Below, piece after piece: positions 8,676 to 16,110 of a stretch of 59,635 nt of DNA. Below the pieces are notes generated by a model, which was given only the letters and a program-made list of their open reading frames with translations, did no database searches and was not told the origin of the DNA. Both the position numbers and the translations under genes were made by a program. Within the stretch, counting starts at the first letter, position 1; every line of letters begins with the position of its first letter. Source of the DNA: an uncultured beta proteobacterium (GTDB taxonomy: Bacteria > Pseudomonadota > Gammaproteobacteria > Burkholderiales > Burkholderiaceae_C); NCBI GenBank assembly GCA_903960915.1, contig CAJCCO010000056.1, positions 1 to 59,635 on the forward strand, written 5' to 3'.

Positions 8676-9692
8676 ATGAACCAAGACACCATACTGATTT
8701 GGGGCGCAGGGGCCGTTGGCGGCACACTGGGCGCGTATTTGGCACGCGCCGGTGAAGACGTGCTGCTGGTGGACATTGCAGAGGACCATGTGGCTGCCAT
8801 GAACCGTGACGGCCTGGCCATTGAAGGTCCGGTTGAACAATTCACTCAGCCGGTTCGCGCGGCAACCCCGGCAGATGTCAGCGGCCAGTTTCGCCGCGTG
8901 ATCCTGGCGGTGAAGGCGCACCACACGCAACAGGCTGTGCGGGCGCTCAAGCCCCATCTGGCTGAAAACGGTTCGGTGCTGTCGGCGCAAAACGGGCTTA
9001 ACGAGTTGCTCATCGCCGCTGAGGTGGGGACTGAGCGCACCGTCGGCTGTTTTGTTAATTTTGGCGCTGACTGGCTGGAGCCCGGCCGTATTCTGCTGGG
9101 TAACCGAGCTACCGTGGCGCTGGGCGAGCTTGATGGCCGGCTCAGTGCACGCGCTGCCGACTACCACCGCCTGCTGCAAGTGTTTGAGCCAGCAGCGGTG
9201 CTCACGCCCAATATTTGGGGCTATCTGTGGGGCAAGCTGGGCTACGGAGCTATCCTGTTTGCCACCGCGCTGACCGATGCCTCCATGTCGGACAACCTGG
9301 CCTCCGAACCGCACTTTTCCGTGTTTCACCGCCTGGGCCGCGAGGTGATGGCGGTAGCGCTGAACCAGGGAGTGACGCCGCTGGGTTTCAATGGCTTTGA
9401 TCCCTTGGCCTTCATGCCTGACGCGCCAGAGGCGCTAGCGCGGCGCTCGGTGGCCGACATGGCTGAGTTCAACCGCCACACCGCCAAGACCCATTCCGGT
9501 ATCTGGCGGGACCTGGCTATTCGCAAGCGCAAAACCGAAGTTGATGCCCAAATTGCCATCATTGGCGAGATCGGCGCCAAAGCCGGCATCGCCACCCCGA
9601 CCATTGACCGGCTGGTGGCGTTGATTCACGACATTGAGGACGGCCGCCGGCCACAGTCGTGGGCCACGCTTGACCAACTGGTGTCACTATGA
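8676..9692 (+). CDS. Ketopantoate-reductase-family (ApbA/PanE-like) NAD(P)H oxidoreductase
   Basis: 338 residues. The N-terminal Rossmann motif GAGAVGGTLGAYLARAG is typical of the family, and the middle segment WGKLGYGAILFATALTD carries the conserved Lys region of the C-terminal helical domain. True PanE makes pantoate for coenzyme A, but here the gene sits in a catabolic operon between a creatininase-like enzyme and an SDR. I therefore read it as a paralogue that reduces a 2-oxo acid or oxidises a 2-hydroxy acid in this pathway. It starts 14 bases after the previous gene and overlaps the next by 4. Confidence 0.85.
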   Translation: MNQDTILIWGAGAVGGTLGAYLARAGEDVLLVDIAEDHVAAMNRDGLAIEGPVEQFTQPVRAATPADVSGQFRRVILAVKAHHTQQAVRALKPHLAENGSVLSAQNGLNELLIAAEVGTERTVGCFVNFGADWLEPGRILLGNRATVALGELDGRLSARAADYHRLLQVFEPAAVLTPNIWGYLWGKLGYGAILFATALTDASMSDNLASEPHFSVFHRLGREVMAVALNQGVTPLGFNGFDPLAFMPDAPEALARRSVADMAEFNRHTAKTHSGIWRDLAIRKRKTEVDAQIAIIGEIGAKAGIATPTIDRLVALIHDIEDGRRPQSWATLDQLVSL

Positions 9693-10444
9693 AGCTCGAT
9701 CTGTCGGGACGACGGGCCATCGTGACCGGTGCGGCGCAGGGCATCGGTCTGAGCATCGTGCAGGCCTTTGTGGCCGAGGGCATGCAGGTGGCGGCGTTTG
9801 ACATTGACAGCGCCGGCCTGCAGGCGGCGCACGACGCCGGTGCCACTCGAACCACCGCCATCGACCTGGCACAGCGCGACAGTGTGTCCCGCGCTGTGCA
9901 TGAGGCTGCAGACCAATTTGGTGGACTGGATATTCTGGTGAATTGCGCGGGGGGAGTACGCGGTCAGGTCGGCCGTCCAATTGAAGAGGTCACCGAGCAG
10001 GATTGGCTGGTGCTGTTTGAGGCCAATGTGCACGGTGCCTTTTGGTGCGCCCAGGCCTGTGCCGGACACCTGAAACGCAGTGGCTTGGGTCGCATCATCA
10101 ACATTTCTTCTGGCGCCGGCCTACGCCCCAGCCTGACCGGAATCCAGGCCTACACGGCCTCCAAACATGCCTTGGTCGGTCTGACCAAGCAACTCAGCCT
10201 GGAACTGGGGCCGTTCGGCATCACCGTCAACAGCGTAGCGCCGGGCTTTGTCTTGTCCAACCCCTCGACGCAGCGGCAGTGGGAAAGTTACGGGCCAGAC
10301 GGCCAACAGCGGCTGATCGACAGCATCCATACCAAGCGGCTGGGCCGACCGCAGGACATTGCCGATGCCGTGACTTTTCTCGCCTCGGATGCGGCCAGCT
10401 GGATTTCCGGCCAGGTCCTCAGTGTTGACGGCGGACGCTCCTAA
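9689..10444 (+). CDS. Short-chain dehydrogenase/reductase (SDR)
   Basis: 251 residues, the classical SDR length. It has the cofactor motif TGAAQGIGLSI, the NCAGG motif, the catalytic Ser in INISSGAG, and YTASK with catalytic Tyr and Lys; it ends with the usual ISGQVLSVDGG. An NAD(P)-dependent oxidation or reduction of an alcohol or keto group is expected. The ATGA overlap with the preceding reductase-like gene suggests two sequential redox steps on the same carbon skeleton. Substrate unknown. Confidence 0.92.
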   Translation: MKLDLSGRRAIVTGAAQGIGLSIVQAFVAEGMQVAAFDIDSAGLQAAHDAGATRTTAIDLAQRDSVSRAVHEAADQFGGLDILVNCAGGVRGQVGRPIEEVTEQDWLVLFEANVHGAFWCAQACAGHLKRSGLGRIINISSGAGLRPSLTGIQAYTASKHALVGLTKQLSLELGPFGITVNSVAPGFVLSNPSTQRQWESYGPDGQQRLIDSIHTKRLGRPQDIADAVTFLASDAASWISGQVLSVDGGRS

Positions 10445-10492
10445 AGCCGTTCACAGCGGTCTAACTCGATCATTATTTATCCCAGGCCGACC

Positions 10493-11503
10493 ATGACCCA
10501 TTCACCCACCCCCTCCACCTTCAGCCTGGCCGTGCACGGCGGTGCCGGCACGATTCTGCGCAACACCATGACCCCAGCCCGTGAGGCGGCCTACCACGCT
10601 GGCTTGCGCCGAGCCCTGGAAGCTGGTCGCCTGGTATTGGCCGCGGGAGGTGCGGCGCTGGACGCTGTCACCGCCGCGGTGATGGCGCTGGAGGATGAGC
10701 CACTGTTTAACGCCGGCCGTGGTGCGGTATTCACCAGCGCCGGCAAGCAGGAGATGGATGCGGCCATCATGGATGGCCGGGACCGGGCTGCGGGTGCGGT
10801 GGCTGGCATTTGCGGGCCGCGCAATCCGATATTGGCAGCGCGCGCGGTAATGGAGCGCACCGAGCATGTGCTGCTGATCGGCGAGAGCGCACTGGCGTTC
10901 TGCCGGGCGCAGGGTCTGGCCTTTGAGGACACCCCCTATTTTTTCACCGAAGCCCGATGGCAGGCCCTGCAGGACACCTTGGCCATGCGACTGGCCGGTG
11001 TGGACAACCAAGACGCGTCGCGCAAGCACGGCACCGTGGGCGCTGTGGCGCGTGACAGCTACGGCCACCTGGCAGCGGCCACCTCGACTGGCGGCATGAC
11101 CGCCAAGGCGCCGGGCCGTGTGGGCGACACCCCGGTGATCGGGGCGGGCACCTGGGCCGATGACGACACCTGCGCCCTGTCGGGTACCGGTAATGGCGAA
11201 ATCTTTATCCGCTATGCCGCTTGTCACGAAATTTCGGCCCGAATGCGCCACGCCGGGCAAAGCCTGTCGCAGGCCGCGCAGGGCGTGGTGATGGACCTGC
11301 TGGCGCCCCATGGCGGCTCCGGCGGCATCATTGCGGTGGACCGGCACGGCAGCGTGTCACTGCCCTTCAATTGCGCCGGCATGTACCGGGGCGTGGTGCA
11401 GAGCGACGGCGTGCTGCGCACCGCCATCTACGACGAGCCGCTGGTGGACTATGCCGCGCAAGCGGGCAATCGGCCACCAGACGAATTGCTAAAAAACGTC
11501 TAG
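10493..11503 (+). CDS. Isoaspartyl peptidase / L-asparaginase (plant-type Ntn hydrolase)
   Basis: 336 residues. These enzymes cut themselves into alpha and beta chains and use the freed Thr as nucleophile. The cleavage motif HG-TVGAVARD places that Thr at residue 181, near the position in E. coli IaaA, and the oxyanion/substrate region STGGMTAKAPGRVGDTPVIGAGTWADD is complete. The expected role is hydrolysis of isoaspartyl (beta-aspartyl) dipeptides and asparagine. In E. coli iaaA is grouped with the gsi glutathione importer, so its place with an Opp-type importer here is consistent with peptide or gamma/beta-linked peptide catabolism. It is the last gene of the rightward operon, 48 bases after the SDR. 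Confidence 0.92.
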   Translation: MTHSPTPSTFSLAVHGGAGTILRNTMTPAREAAYHAGLRRALEAGRLVLAAGGAALDAVTAAVMALEDEPLFNAGRGAVFTSAGKQEMDAAIMDGRDRAAGAVAGICGPRNPILAARAVMERTEHVLLIGESALAFCRAQGLAFEDTPYFFTEARWQALQDTLAMRLAGVDNQDASRKHGTVGAVARDSYGHLAAATSTGGMTAKAPGRVGDTPVIGAGTWADDDTCALSGTGNGEIFIRYAACHEISARMRHAGQSLSQAAQGVVMDLLAPHGGSGGIIAVDRHGSVSLPFNCAGMYRGVVQSDGVLRTAIYDEPLVDYAAQAGNRPPDELLKNV

Positions 11504-11578
11504 CCATTGATTGACTGCGACCGCTCGCGTCGCACAAGGCAAAGGCGTTTGGAGCCACAAAGCCCGTGACATACTTGC

Positions 11579-11621
11579 CCCGATGCGGTTGAAATTCCTA
11601 TCCGCTGATTCCAACATCGGG
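11579..11621. promoter_or_regulatory. Nested inverted repeat just upstream of a GTG start
   Basis: Outer arms CCCGATG (11579-11585) and CATCGGG (11615-11621) are perfectly complementary; inner arms GCGG (11585-11588) and CCGC (11602-11605) can also pair. The element ends 8 bases before the GTG of the membrane protein at 11630, so it could be an RNA structure or an operator controlling that gene. No T-run follows, so it does not look like a terminator. Confidence 0.35.
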
Positions 11622-11629
11622 CTTGTTTC

Positions 11630-12421
11630 GTGAACACTGATTTAGCTTATCCATCGTTAGCTTCCCTTGTGAATGGGGCCTCTTGGTCAATGGCTTCCAA
11701 GATGTTGATGCTGTATGGCGCTGCCATGTGGCTGGCTTTGGGACTGACCTATCTTTTGTCACTCAACGATGCTCGCACCCTGCGCGAGGTGGGCATCTGG
11801 CTCAAACCCATGAAATTCATGGCCGCGACCGCTTTGTTTGCCTGGACCACCGTCTGGCTCACCGAAGGCGCAAGTAGCACGGTGGCACAGGGCTCGGCTT
11901 ACCCAGGCATTTGCGCATTGATTGTGGTGACTTCTTTTTTTGAAGTGGCATATATCACCTACCAGGCGTCCCAAGGCGCCGCTTCCCACTACAACAACAG
12001 CGACCGCTTGCACACCCTGTTGTTTGGCGTGATGGCTGTGGCGGCTGTTGGACTCACCGGATCACAGGCCTGGCTGGCTTGGGAGATTGTCTCAACACGG
12101 GTATCCGCCGGACTTTCTGTCACCACATGGGGCGTGGTGCTGGGCTTGTCGTTGACGTTTGTCCTTTCAACCGTAAGCGGATTTCTGTTGGGAGGCAATC
12201 AACCCCCTGCGGGCCCGGGACTGCCCTGGGTGGGCTGGCACCTGTCCCAGGACATTCGCCCCTCCCACTTTCTGGGCGTGCATGCCCAGCAACTTATTCC
12301 CTTATTGGGGTTTTTTGCGGATCGATTCTGCGGAGCCTATGCGGGTCAGGCGCTTGGCGCTGGAACCGTGCTCTACCTGCTGGCTTGGAGCGCTTTGACG
12401 TGGACAGGTTTGAGTCACTAG
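11630..12421 (+). CDS. Conserved integral membrane protein of unknown function, about 7 helices
   Basis: 263 residues with about seven hydrophobic spans (near residues 22-45, 60-80, 92-112, 128-150, 160-187, 218-235 and 240-260). Notable short loops contain charged or aromatic residues that look functional: RTLREVGIWLKPMKF before helix 2, and a His-rich stretch DIRPSHFLGVHAQQ before helix 6. I do not recognise the family and assign no function. The start is GTG at 11630. It stands alone between two convergently or separately transcribed units. Confidence 0.75.
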   Translation: MNTDLAYPSLASLVNGASWSMASKMLMLYGAAMWLALGLTYLLSLNDARTLREVGIWLKPMKFMAATALFAWTTVWLTEGASSTVAQGSAYPGICALIVVTSFFEVAYITYQASQGAASHYNNSDRLHTLLFGVMAVAAVGLTGSQAWLAWEIVSTRVSAGLSVTTWGVVLGLSLTFVLSTVSGFLLGGNQPPAGPGLPWVGWHLSQDIRPSHFLGVHAQQLIPLLGFFADRFCGAYAGQALGAGTVLYLLAWSALTWTGLSH

Positions 12422-12507
12422 CCCTCAATTTGACAGCCGCGCATGCCCAAGCCTTGGCTGCTGGTGCGCAGTCGTTGAAAGCGCCAGACTCAAATGAATT
12501 GACCCAT

Positions 12508-12924
12508 CTACACCGGGGAAAAAGGATTGAAAACTTCGAACCCTAAGGCCTGAAAGTCGGCCACATTTCTGGTGGCAACGGTCAGTCCGTGCACTTGTGC
12601 GGTGGCGGCAATCATGGCGTCTTCATACAAAGTGTCTGACCTTCTGTGCATCAATCGCGCCCAAGCCATGAATGCTGACGCATCCATGGGCAAAACGTTG
12701 TACGCGCCCGCCACCAAGGCCAACCAGGCCTCAATTTCTTGGGCCTTGGCAGGGTCTTGTTCACGCGTCAACTCGATACCGGCTTGTATTTCTCCGAGCG
12801 TGACCGCAGACAAGTAAAGTTGAGTTTCATCCAGTGATTCCAGCCAAGCCACGACACCCCCATGTGGGCGTGGCTTGCGAAGTTCAGAAACCACATTGGT
12901 GTCAAGCAAGTAAAGGTGCGTCAC
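12508..12924 (-). CDS. PIN-domain toxin, VapC/FitB type
   Basis: 138 residues of a PIN ribonuclease. The opening YLLDTNVVSELRKP is the FitB/VapC signature; acidic active-site residues are Asp8, Glu45, Asp102 (EDAMIAATA) and Asp123 (TRNVADF). Such toxins cut RNA (often tRNA) when released from their antitoxin, slowing growth. Its start overlaps the antitoxin stop by 4 bases (ATGA), the usual two-gene layout with the antitoxin first. No catalytic residue appears lost, so the toxin looks intact. Confidence 0.9.
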   Translation of the reverse strand: MTHLYLLDTNVVSELRKPRPHGGVVAWLESLDETQLYLSAVTLGEIQAGIELTREQDPAKAQEIEAWLALVAGAYNVLPMDASAFMAWARLMHRRSDTLYEDAMIAATAQVHGLTVATRNVADFQALGFEVFNPFSPV

Positions 12925-13178
12925 TGCATCGGCTCCACGGGTCGACGTTTTGCAAGACCTCGCGGCGGAACTATCAGGTCGGTTCGGGCCTGGTCAGAAA
13001 GCAGCAATTGCTTCAAAGACGGGCGCGCTGCCGACTGGAGGCGCCGCCACTCCTGAACAGGCACCAGCACTGCGGCTTCGGTGCCCCTTCGGGTGACCAT
13101 TTGAGGCCCTTCAAGCAAACATGCATCCAAAAACTCACTAAAGCGCGCTTTCGCATCCTGTACTGGCCAAGTGTGCAT
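12921..13178 (-). CDS. Phd/YefM-family antitoxin partnered with the VapC-type toxin
   Basis: 85 residues from ATG 13178 (MHTWPVQDAKARFSEFLDACL), the standard Phd/YefM opening; the C-terminal tail rich in Arg and Pro would wrap the toxin. GGGAGGTGG lies just before this ATG and fixes the start; an in-frame ATG at 13205 falls inside the probable operator and was rejected. Phd-type antitoxins bind DNA at their own promoter and repress the pair. Pairing a Phd-type antitoxin with a VapC-type toxin is common. Confidence 0.88.
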   Translation of the reverse strand: MHTWPVQDAKARFSEFLDACLLEGPQMVTRRGTEAAVLVPVQEWRRLQSAARPSLKQLLLSDQARTDLIVPPRGLAKRRPVEPMQ

Positions 13179-13196
13179 ACCACCTCCCTTAATTAA

Positions 13197-13214
13197 ACTA
13201 GTCATCTATCTAGT
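13197..13214. promoter_or_regulatory. Candidate toxin-antitoxin operator
   Basis: Inverted repeat ACTAG-N8-CTAGT placed 19 bases upstream of the antitoxin start, in an AT-rich patch (TTAATTAA adjoins it). Position and symmetry fit an autoregulatory site for the Phd-type antitoxin. The binding is inferred. Confidence 0.4.
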
Positions 13215-13422
13215 CTGCCCGTGCAGCGCAATTTTGTCAAATCAAATGCTGGTGCCCCCATCTTGGGCAAAGGGAAAGCCCTGCGGCACCCAGACCAACA
13301 ACCTCATGATTGACGTCATTGCACTCTTGGCGCTTCAGGCCATTAGTCATTTGATCAAGAAGAACTGATCCAAAAAGTTTTCAAGCCTAGGTTCGCGCAC
13401 ACCATGCAATCACCGTCTGCAA

Positions 13423-14688
13423 TTACCTTCGGCTTTTTCGCACCTGCACCAGTAAATACACCACCACCGCCAGATTCAGCAGGTTCCAGGCTAGGCCGTT
13501 CAGGAAGGCCGCATGGTAGGAACCGGTCCAGTCGAATACGGCGCCCGACATCCAGCCCCCGAGCGCCATGCCCACCATGGTGGCCATCAGAATGGTGCCA
13601 ATGCGTGCGCCGGCCTGCGACGGGCTGAAATACTCCCGCACGATCAGGCCATAACACGGCACGATGCCGCCTTGAAAAAGGCCGAACAGGCCCGACACGA
13701 TGTACAGCGGCACAAGGCCATCAAACGGCAGAAACAGCAGCAGGGCGACACCCTGCAACACCGAGCCCAGCAGCAGCGTGCGCAGGCCTCCAATGTGGTC
13801 CGATACCCAGCCCGACACCAGGCGGCTGATGATGCCCAGCCCCATCATCAGCGACAACATCTCGGCGCCGCGGGCCGCACCAAAGCCCAGGTCGGTGCAA
13901 TACGCCACGATATGCACCTGTGGCATGGCCATGGCAACGCAGCAGCCAAGCCCGGCCACTGATAACAGCAACTGTAGGCGGCCGGGGGACTGCCCCAGCG
14001 GCTGGCGCGGATCGGACACGCCCAGGAACCGAGCCGATCGAAGCGGTGGCGCTGCACGGGCCGCGTCGTCGCTCAGCGCGACCGGCGCTGCACGCCGAAA
14101 GCCCAGCGACAACAGGGCCAGGCTCAAAAGGCAGAAGACACCGATCCACAAGTAGGTCTGGCGCCAGCCCACGGTTTCAATAAAGTGCTGCATGATGGGC
14201 GGCCAGATCGTGCCCGCCACATAGTTGCCGCTCATGCAGATCGCCAGCGCGATGCCCCGGTTGCGCGAAAACCATTGCGAGGTGTCCGCCATCAACGGGG
14301 CCATGGTGGCCGAGACACCGAGCAGGCCAATCAACAAGCCATGGGCCAGGCTGAACTGCCACAGGTTGCCAGCCAGGCTCGAAGCGATAAAGCCCAGGCC
14401 AATGCCGATACCGCCACCCAGCACCACTTTCATCACGCCCAGCCGGTCCGCCAGGCGCCCCATCAGGATGCCGCCAATACCAAAGCCAATCAGTGTGGCG
14501 GTGTAGGGCAAGGAGGCGTCGGCGCGCACCACCCCAAAGTCCAGCTGCACCGCCGGCAGCACAACCGAAGGCGCATAGATGCCCACCCCACCAATCGTCA
14601 TCACCAACAGGGCTGCCACCAGGCGCGCCCAGGCATAGGGCGACTCGATCTGCGGCGCAGGCGTAAGGGGCGTTTGTAAGCCGGCCAT
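13423..14688 (-). CDS. Major facilitator superfamily transporter
   Basis: 421 residues with twelve predicted membrane helices in two sets of six. The loop between helices 2 and 3 carries the MFS motif GRLADRLGVMKVVLGGG, repeated in weaker form (SGWVSDHIGGLRTLLLG) in the second half. The sequence resembles the monocarboxylate / oxalate-formate antiporter-like branch: NRGIALAICMSGNYVAGTIWPPIMQ, and PCYGLIVREYFSPSQAGARIG near helix 10. The cargo cannot be told from sequence. It is preceded by the Sel1-repeat gene on the same strand, 105 bases upstream, with no clear promoter that I can see. Confidence 0.9.
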   Translation of the reverse strand: MAGLQTPLTPAPQIESPYAWARLVAALLVMTIGGVGIYAPSVVLPAVQLDFGVVRADASLPYTATLIGFGIGGILMGRLADRLGVMKVVLGGGIGIGLGFIASSLAGNLWQFSLAHGLLIGLLGVSATMAPLMADTSQWFSRNRGIALAICMSGNYVAGTIWPPIMQHFIETVGWRQTYLWIGVFCLLSLALLSLGFRRAAPVALSDDAARAAPPLRSARFLGVSDPRQPLGQSPGRLQLLLSVAGLGCCVAMAMPQVHIVAYCTDLGFGAARGAEMLSLMMGLGIISRLVSGWVSDHIGGLRTLLLGSVLQGVALLLFLPFDGLVPLYIVSGLFGLFQGGIVPCYGLIVREYFSPSQAGARIGTILMATMVGMALGGWMSGAVFDWTGSYHAAFLNGLAWNLLNLAVVVYLLVQVRKSRR

Positions 14689-14793
14689 TTAGGAGCCCGA
14701 CCTAAGCCGCCGGGGCCCACCTGTGCAAGGCTTGCGTGAGCACCACCGACAACACCGACACCTCAATGACATCAATTGCATCGGCGTTTGCAC

Positions 14794-15831
14794 CTAGCCA
14801 GCCACTTTACGGGCTGCATGGGCCGCTATGCGGGCTTCGATAATGTCGCGGTTTTTGCTGGCGTAGACGTCACCGCGTTTGGCGGCCTTGTTGTAGTACA
14901 TCAGCGCGCGGGCGTCGTCTTGGTCAACGCCATGCCCATGGTCAAACATAAAGCCTAGGTTGGAAAGCGCGCTGGCGTTGCCCTGTTCGGCAGCCAGCTT
15001 GTACCAGCGCATGGCCTCCGGGTAATTGCTCGGTACCCCTTTACCGTTGCCATACATAAAGCCAATCTTGCACTGCGCGTTGGCGTCCACCTGGGCTGCT
15101 GCCAGTCGGTACCAGCGCATGGCCTCGGCGTTGTCTTCGATGACCCCATCACCGTGCTCGAACATCACACCCAGGTTGAGTTGCGCGCTCGCGTTGCCTT
15201 GGGCGGCGGCCAGTCGGTACCAGCGCATGGCTTCGGCGTAATCGCGTTTGACGCCCAGGCCATTTTCATAGATGCGCGCCAGGCAGCACTGCGACGCCGA
15301 GTGACCCAGCGCCGCCGCCAGTTTGTACCAGCTTGCCGCGACTTGGTAATCCTGCTCCACGCCATGGTGACTTTCGTACATGGCGCCCAGGTGGTACTTG
15401 GCGTCGGCATGGTTTTGCGCTGCCGCCAGTTTGTAAAAACGCATCGCCTCAGAAAAGTCCTGCTTGGTGCCGCGCCCGTCTTCAAACAGCGCACCCAAAG
15501 CGCATTGCGCCGGTGCGAGCCCCTGGTCTGCTGCCAACTGGTACCAGTGCAGCGCCTGCGCAAAGTCTTCATCCTCGCCGAGCCCTTTTTCAAACAGGAC
15601 CCCCAGGCTGTACAGCGCGGGCGCGCTGCCCTGGTCTGCCGCCTGTTTGTAGCAGCGCTTCGCCTCACGGTAGCTTTGCGCCACGCCCTGTCCTTTTTCG
15701 AACATCAGACCCAGATTGAACTGCGCGACAGCCTCTCCCAGGGCTGCGGCCGCGCGGCCTTTGGCCACCTCGACTTCAATGGCTACAGCAATTTCTTTTT
15801 GTTGCTGTAGAAGTTCTTCCAATCTGCTCAT
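14794..15831 (-). CDS. Sel1-repeat protein with a coiled-coil, H-NS-like N-terminus
   Basis: 345 residues from ATG 15831. About residues 45-330 form eight Sel1-like repeats of about 36 residues (pattern LGxMFExGxGVxxDxxEAMRWYxLAAxQGNAxA). Such solenoids mediate protein-protein contacts. The first 35 residues (MSRLEELLQQQKEIAVAIEV, then EVAKGRAAAALGEA) form a short coiled coil that resembles the dimerisation helix of beta-proteobacterial H-NS proteins, without the H-NS DNA-binding tail. There is no signal peptide, so it is probably cytoplasmic. The repeats are visible at DNA level too: near-identical stretches recur at 15107 and 15217. Partner unknown. Confidence 0.9.
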   Translation of the reverse strand: MSRLEELLQQQKEIAVAIEVEVAKGRAAAALGEAVAQFNLGLMFEKGQGVAQSYREAKRCYKQAADQGSAPALYSLGVLFEKGLGEDEDFAQALHWYQLAADQGLAPAQCALGALFEDGRGTKQDFSEAMRFYKLAAAQNHADAKYHLGAMYESHHGVEQDYQVAASWYKLAAALGHSASQCCLARIYENGLGVKRDYAEAMRWYRLAAAQGNASAQLNLGVMFEHGDGVIEDNAEAMRWYRLAAAQVDANAQCKIGFMYGNGKGVPSNYPEAMRWYKLAAEQGNASALSNLGFMFDHGHGVDQDDARALMYYNKAAKRGDVYASKNRDIIEARIAAHAARKVAG

Positions 15832-16110
15832 CGTTGGCTCTTTCAAGGGTTTGGCGCCAAGGTCGGGCACTATGGAGGGCGATTATCATTAATTTGAAAA
15901 AAATAATGTGGAAACCCCGAATCATTTCTACATAGTTGTTTTTTTGAACTTGTCAATTCATAAGTTGGCCCGAAGCCAGCGCGGGAAATTGAAGTCAGAC
16001 TGTCTCCTAGGCTACGTGCTCAGGGAACACCATGAGAAGCACCGCTACCTTATGCGCTTACCATGCGGGCAGTGGCCGGCCGGCCCCAACCTTAGCCCTT
16101 AGGAGACACC

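Noticed and set aside
8676..9692. Identity as the pantothenate gene panE
   Set aside because: Family membership is clear but the operon is catabolic, so the symbol would be misleading.
13206..13422. Possible small gene between the antitoxin and the MFS gene
   Set aside because: A 65-codon rightward frame covers it, but it runs through the antitoxin operator and shows no protein-like pattern.
14689..14793. Possible C-terminal gene remnant upstream of the MFS gene
   Set aside because: A leftward frame gives about 25 plausible hydrophobic residues ending in TAG, but it is too short to separate from chance.
14960..15720. Regular repeat spacing suggestive of a CRISPR-like array
   Set aside because: The period of about 108 bases equals one 36-residue Sel1 repeat; the reading frame stays open throughout.
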